Source: Labyrinthula sp. Ha | Taxonomy: Eukaryota > Sar > Bigyra > Labyrinthulida > Labyrinthulaceae | DNA: 64,000 nt | Direction: 5' to 3' | Assembly: GCA_015227615.1 (NCBI GenBank) | Contig: JAALGZ010000002.1 | Span: 558,001 to 622,000, forward strand | Part shown: in pieces, positions 60,400 to 64,000 of the stretch | Layout of the letters: every line of letters begins with the position of its first letter | How positions within the stretch are numbered: the first letter of the stretch is position 1 | Position numbers and translations under genes: made by a program | The notes under the pieces: generated by a model | The model's database searches: none | Seen by the model: the letters and a program-made list of their open reading frames with translations, nothing else | What the model was told of the DNA's origin: nothing

Positions 60400-61448
60400 A
60401 TGAAGAACAAAATAGAAGAACATGAAAAGATGAGAAAACAAGACTTAAATCCACTTCAAGACAGACTTGGTGATTGTCAGTATGATAAATTTTGCAATGG
60501 TTCAATCTCTGTTAGCAATTACTGGTTGAAGTACTGTGATTTTGGTTCTTTATCTTCAGGGACGTATTAGAGCACAGTTCAATTGATCTAGCCAATAATC
60601 AGCAACTGCAAGCCCGACTTAAGAACTGTAGAAGCACGCAAACTCAAATTTTAAATGATATTAATAACAAAGTCGATAGAATTGAGCTAAAAAAACTTTC
60701 AGTTGAGAGAAGATTGTCGGAGAGAGTGCGACCGGACCCTGATTCCATGTTTGAGATGGAGAATCTAAGGTTAAAGTATTCGCACAGAAAGAAAGAGTGC
60801 ATTGCTTTGAGAAAAGCAAATAGACATCTTAATTCTTCTAAGAGAAAGTTAAGTGCATATTTGAGTACCAAGACAAAGCTTTGTAAGGAAAAGACTTTGA
60901 AAATTGAAGATCTGCGAGAGCACAATGAAGTTTTAAGAAATAAGATCAGAGGTACAAACCAGACTTCTGACTGGAAAGAAAAGTATGATCAGTTGAGAAA
61001 GAAAAATTCTAGTCTAGAAAAAGAACTCATTGATATGAAAAGCAAGGCAGAAGAAAAAATTTCGAAACTAAAGCTGCGCTTAGGAAAAGTAAATAACAAA
61101 CCTGATACTAAGACACTAGCTAAATATAAAAAATTTGAAGTTGAATACAATAAATTAAAAACTACTTATTCAAGTTATAAGAAAAAAGCGTTGAAGGAAA
61201 GGAAAGCTTTGGAGGAAGAAGTTAAAGATCTTAAAGCTCAAGTTAAATTTGCTCGTGATAAAGAAAATGCTGATCCTAAGACGGGTCGGCTGACTTACGA
61301 TTTCTCCGACTCTGAGTCAGAATTTGATGATAAGGAAAATTCTGCTTCTAATGGACTAATTCATGGAAGTTTTGAAGTTCCAGTCAAGAAGAAAAGTCGA
61401 ATCTCCAATAGTTCTAACAGAAAAAAGTCTAAAATAGTTTCTAAATAA
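60400..61448 (+). CDS. Coiled-coil protein with two KEN motifs
   Basis: Exon 1 (60400-60530) and exon 2 (60560-61448) are joined across a 29-nt phase-2 intron, giving 339 residues. A TAG stands in frame just before the ATG. The N-terminal third is mixed; residues about 105-275 are a lysine- and glutamate-rich coiled coil (for example YDQLRKKNSSLEKELIDMKS). Two KEN boxes follow in disordered acidic sequence: RDKENADP near 278 and DDKENSAS near 302. The C-terminus (KKKSRISNSSNRKKSKIVSK) is a likely nuclear localisation signal. KEN boxes are known degrons for the anaphase-promoting complex, so a cell-cycle-regulated nuclear or spindle protein is a fair inference; no family is recognised. The next gene starts 35 bp after its stop on the same strand. 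Confidence 0.8.
60531..60559 (+). other. 29-nt intron in the KEN-box gene
   Basis: GTACTG donor, TTTATCTTCAG acceptor, phase 2. Without it exon 1 runs to a TAG. Confidence 0.82.
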
Positions 61449-61483
61449 GAATAGAGTTTTCTGTTTAAAAAAGTAACATAGAA

Positions 61484-62324
61484 ATGACAAGTTTCTCACC
61501 AAAAGTGCTTCTTGGAAATTGGCAAGAGGACAGGGCTCTTCAGGAAGTATATTTGTGTACAATCTTTATTTCAGATTATAATTTTGCGATCGAAGATGGA
61601 TAAAATGAAAGAGCTTGAGTCTTCAAGTCCTCCTAAAGTGGCTGCTCTGGAAAAACACGATACGAAAGTGGAAAAAGAAAAGAGGTTTGTTATATCTAGA
61701 GCAGAGAAAGATGTTTTTCTCCATGCAAATCTTAAATTTGGACTAAGGAGGCTTTACACAACTAATGAGTTTGATTTCTTTCCACTGTATGTTAGTTCCT
61801 TTTTCCAAACTGCTCTTATCTTCAAGATTGGAAACTTAGAATGTGATAACTCAAAGGGACACGAAAACTTAAAATTTCGGGATGTTTTGACATTACAGAC
61901 AACCCTTAACAAATCCACTTTCTTGCTGGGATGTCCTTCTTTGGAAATGCCAAGCGGAAAGGACAAAAATGTACTCCTAATCAAGGTAGGGGTAACAGAA
62001 CCAGTGCCTAACTTTTGTAAATGGCAGATTCGCAAGCCCGGAAAAAACATTCATTCTGTGGAAGATGTTGCTGAACATTTTTCGAGAGAAACAGTTAAGT
62101 TCTCTGATAATGTAGTTCTTTTGAACACAGGGACAAACTTAGCCTTGTCGTTTAGTTTCAGAAAGAACCAAGGCCTAAAACCAGTTTGTAAGACGATAAA
62201 GACAAATGCAAGAGACTCAATCGCCAAAAAAGAAAAAGATGGGTTATCCAATTCTTTATTGGAGAAAACCTTTGATCCAGAAAACGTGTTTCGTTTCATA
62301 CCACTGACTTTGAATAATTCGTGA
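61484..62324 (+). CDS. Possible CFAP161-like axonemal protein
   Basis: Exon 1 (61484-61546) and exon 2 (61575-62324) are joined across a 28-nt phase-0 intron, giving 270 residues. The start, MTSFSPKVLLGNWQEDRALQ, resembles the conserved GNWNED start of CFAP161, a microtubule inner protein of motile cilia. Toward the end, DNVVLLNTGTNLALSFSFRK recalls the segment of that family with an I-L-I-N-H-x-H-T-N-R pattern, and the protein closes with a short beta-rich part (ENVFRFIPLT). The middle is diverged. If correct, the organism has a motile flagellum. The gene starts 35 bp after the previous stop and ends 35 bp before the eL20 stop. An unknown beta-rich protein is the alternative. Confidence 0.5.
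61547..61574 (+). other. 28-nt intron in the CFAP161-like gene
   Basis: GTATAT donor, CTTTATTTCAG acceptor. It is the shortest intron found here, and removal gives the downstream frame its ATG. Confidence 0.8.
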
Positions 62325-62359
62325 TTTAAACCATTGAAGAGAAATTTTGTGTTAACCAG

Positions 62360-63016
62360 TTAAGCGAAGGTTCTAGGTTTCTTTGAGCTGATTCTTTTCC
62401 TGTAGCTCTTGGAAGCTGCTCTTGGCTTAACATAAACAATTGGATATTTAACTCCTTTTCCAATATACTGAATGTTCACTGGACGTCTTAAATCTTCATC
62501 CTTAACTGTACCTGTCTTGATAATTTGAACACTTTCCTTTCTTGCTCTGTGTCGCCCTGACATTTCAGCATCTAAATAATAAAAAAGACTCAGAGGTATT
62601 GGAAAAAAATCTTCTGTTAGAGGCAAAATATTGAAGGGTTCACTTCAACTTGCGCAAGAACATCAACAAGAAAGATATCATCAAAGTCAAAATAATTTAC
62701 ACATCTGCTCAACTGCTCCAACAAGGGTAGTATCTCTGTACTCCTTGTACATATTGTGGGTTCCACTTCTTGAGTTATATCTCAGAAAAATATAGTAGTT
62801 CTTCACAAGCTCAGGTCTCTTTTCATAAATTCTGTTCACTGTTAAGATCTCTCCAGTAGTTTTCTTCATCTTCTTATACTGATGAAGGAAATACCAGAAA
62901 CGAGACTTAGCAGTTACTGCGTTAGGAGCAAATATCTGCATTCTATATAACTGTGGTTCTGGATCAGCTTCTGTCGGCTGCTTGCGGCCAATCACTTGGA
63001 AATGTTGTACAACCAT
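62360..63016 (-). CDS. RPL18A: 60S ribosomal protein eL20 (L18a)
   Basis: Exon 1 (63016-62701) and exon 2 (62571-62360) are joined across a 129-nt phase-1 intron; the product is 175 residues, the usual family length. Exon 1 has [38 protein letters not shown] and [18 protein letters not shown]; exon 2 has [18 protein letters not shown] and ends KKPRTFA, matching the animal ending KRPNTFF in layout. Splicing restores [14 protein letters not shown], equivalent to TQCYRDMGARHRAR in animals. It is a structural protein of the large subunit. It is divergent from GUF1 with 112 bp between start codons. Confidence 0.97.
62572..62700 (-). other. 129-nt intron in the eL20 gene
   Basis: GTAAAT donor, TTTTTTATTATTTAG acceptor, phase 1. 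It is four times longer than the typical intron here and lies in the second half of the gene, both unlike the others. Confidence 0.93.
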
Positions 63017-63068
63017 ATTTTTTCTTTTTGTTGGTTTCTTTGCTACCTAATACGAAGTCGCATTCCAA

Positions 63069-63094
63069 ATCAAATTTTGGGCGAATCCCAAAAT
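63069..63094. promoter_or_regulatory. Palindromic form of the GCCCAAAAT motif in the eL20/GUF1 divergent promoter
   Basis: ATTTTGGG (63074-63081) and CCCAAAAT (63087-63094) are perfect inverted arms around CGAAT. Read toward eL20, the sequence gives ATTCGCCCAAAATTTGAT, 57 nt before its ATG. Read toward GUF1, it gives ATCCCAAAAT, 34 nt before its ATG. Each gene therefore has its own half-site. Confidence 0.6.
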
Positions 63095-63128
63095 GCAATA
63101 GACTCAACTGGATGATATCCGTTAGAGA

Positions 63129-64000
63129 ATGTTATCAGCAAGAATAGTTGGAGCAAAATTGAACATATCTTATTGGGTCTTCAAAAGATTTAAAAGCTCT
63201 GTGATAACAATACATGAAGCAAATCTAAAAGATTACCCAATAGAGAAAATACGAAACTTTTGTATTATCGCACACGTTGGTAAATAGTTGTGTTGTCCTA
63301 AAACATAGATCATGGGAAATCTACTTTGGCGGATAGATTTTTGCAAGCAGCTGGAAATGTTACAGATTCAGGCGAGAGTCAAATATTAGATAGTCTAAAG
63401 GTAGAGAAAGAACGTGGAATAACAGTTAAAGCTCAAAGTGTTTCAATGGTTTACAAAGATCACTTGCTAAACCTCATAGACACACCTGGACATGTAGATT
63501 TCAGCTACGAGGTAAAAAGATCGTTGAAATCTTGCGATGGTGCTTTGCTTCTGGTAGATTCTACCCAAGGCGTTCAAGCACAAACAATTGCAAATTATCG
63601 AAAAGCTCTTAAGGAAAATTTAGAAATAATCCCTGTCCTGACAAAATTAGATTTACCAAATAGTGATCCGGATAGAGTTCTTCCTGCAATGCAAAAGTTT
63701 TTCAATGTCGACGCAAGTGATACTATTTGGACAAGTGCGAAATCAGGAGATGGGATTGAAGATGTACTAGATGCAATTATAGAAGAGCTACCATGCCCTT
63801 CAAGTGAGGACCTACCTAGCTTGGAACAAGAAAGTTTTTTTGGAAAAATTGTTGATAGCTGGCATCATCCCCATAAGGGTGTTGCTTACATTGTCAATTC
63901 ACAGAAAGGGGTATTGAGAGTGAGAGATCCGGTATTTGTTGGGGATCAAGAGTTCAATATTCTAGAACTTGCGATATCAACTCCTGTTTTGCGGACAGTT
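63129..64000 (+). CDS. GUF1: Mitochondrial translation factor GUF1 (EF4/LepA), 5' part
   Basis: Exon 1 (63129-63279) and exon 2 (63309 to beyond the window) are joined across a 29-nt phase-1 intron that cuts the P-loop motif between AHV and DHGKST. About 281 residues are seen. The N-terminus (MLSARIVGAKLNISYWVFKR) is a basic, hydrophobic mitochondrial presequence. GTPase motifs are AHVDHGKST (48-56), ERGITVKAQS, DTPGHVDFSYEV, TKLD and SAKSG. The order and the EVKRSLKSCDGALLLVDSTQ stretch match GUF1/LepA. The usual NKxD of the fourth motif reads TKLD. It should act as a ribosome-dependent GTPase in the mitochondrial matrix. The C-terminal domains lie outside the window. A TAG in frame just before the ATG supports this start. 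Confidence 0.93.
63280..63308 (+). other. 29-nt intron in GUF1
   Basis: GTAAAT donor and AAAACATAG acceptor. Removal rebuilds the conserved AHVDHGKST P-loop, so the splice sites are fixed by homology. Confidence 0.95.

Noticed and set aside
1-64000. tRNA, snRNA or rRNA genes
   Set aside because: I looked for T-arm, box A and box B patterns, U6-like starts and rRNA core sequences and found none. A covariance-model scan would be the deciding test.

Overview
This is nuclear DNA from a unicellular eukaryote. The sequence is AT-rich. Protein genes use the standard code and carry GT-AG introns, most of them only 28-32 bases long. The genes are plainly eukaryotic: ribosomal protein eL20, an N-recognin ubiquitin ligase of the UBR1 type, bZIP-like proteins, mitochondrial elongation factor GUF1, a probable cytochrome oxidase subunit and non-LTR retrotransposons. 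A probable CFAP161-like gene would point to a flagellated cell. I cannot place the organism in a lineage from this sequence alone.

The layout alternates between tight gene islands and long stretches without recognisable genes. Island A (4.2-6.6 kb) has three minus-strand genes about 20 and 40 bp apart: an unknown protein, a probable COX4-like subunit with two introns, and a single-pass membrane protein with a cysteine-rich ectodomain. From 6.6 to 15.8 kb I see no gene. A decayed LINE occupies 15.8-20.0 kb. Island B (20.4-28.5 kb) holds an acidic unknown protein, the 1816-residue UBR1-like ligase, and a convergent coiled-coil protein. The bZIP-like family has three divergent paralogues: one at 34.2-35.4 kb and a tail-to-tail pair at 42.6-45.1 kb. 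A small spliced gene at 45.9-46.2 kb is followed by a nearly whole minus-strand LINE (46.5-50.7 kb) with a 14-bp target-site duplication. From 50.8 to 59.1 kb there is again no gene. Island C (59.1-64.0 kb) packs a serine/threonine dehydratase-like enzyme, a KEN-box coiled-coil protein, the CFAP161-like gene, eL20 and the start of GUF1, with gaps as small as 35 bp.

Three signals stand out. First, nearly all introns are ultra-short and lie near the 5' ends of genes. Second, a promoter motif (ATTGCCCAAAAT, core GCCCAAAAT) occurs exactly upstream of three genes and in a palindromic form between the divergent eL20 and GUF1 genes. Third, the bZIP-like family keeps a large conserved C-terminal domain, but two of its three members have methionine in place of the usually invariant DNA-contacting asparagine.
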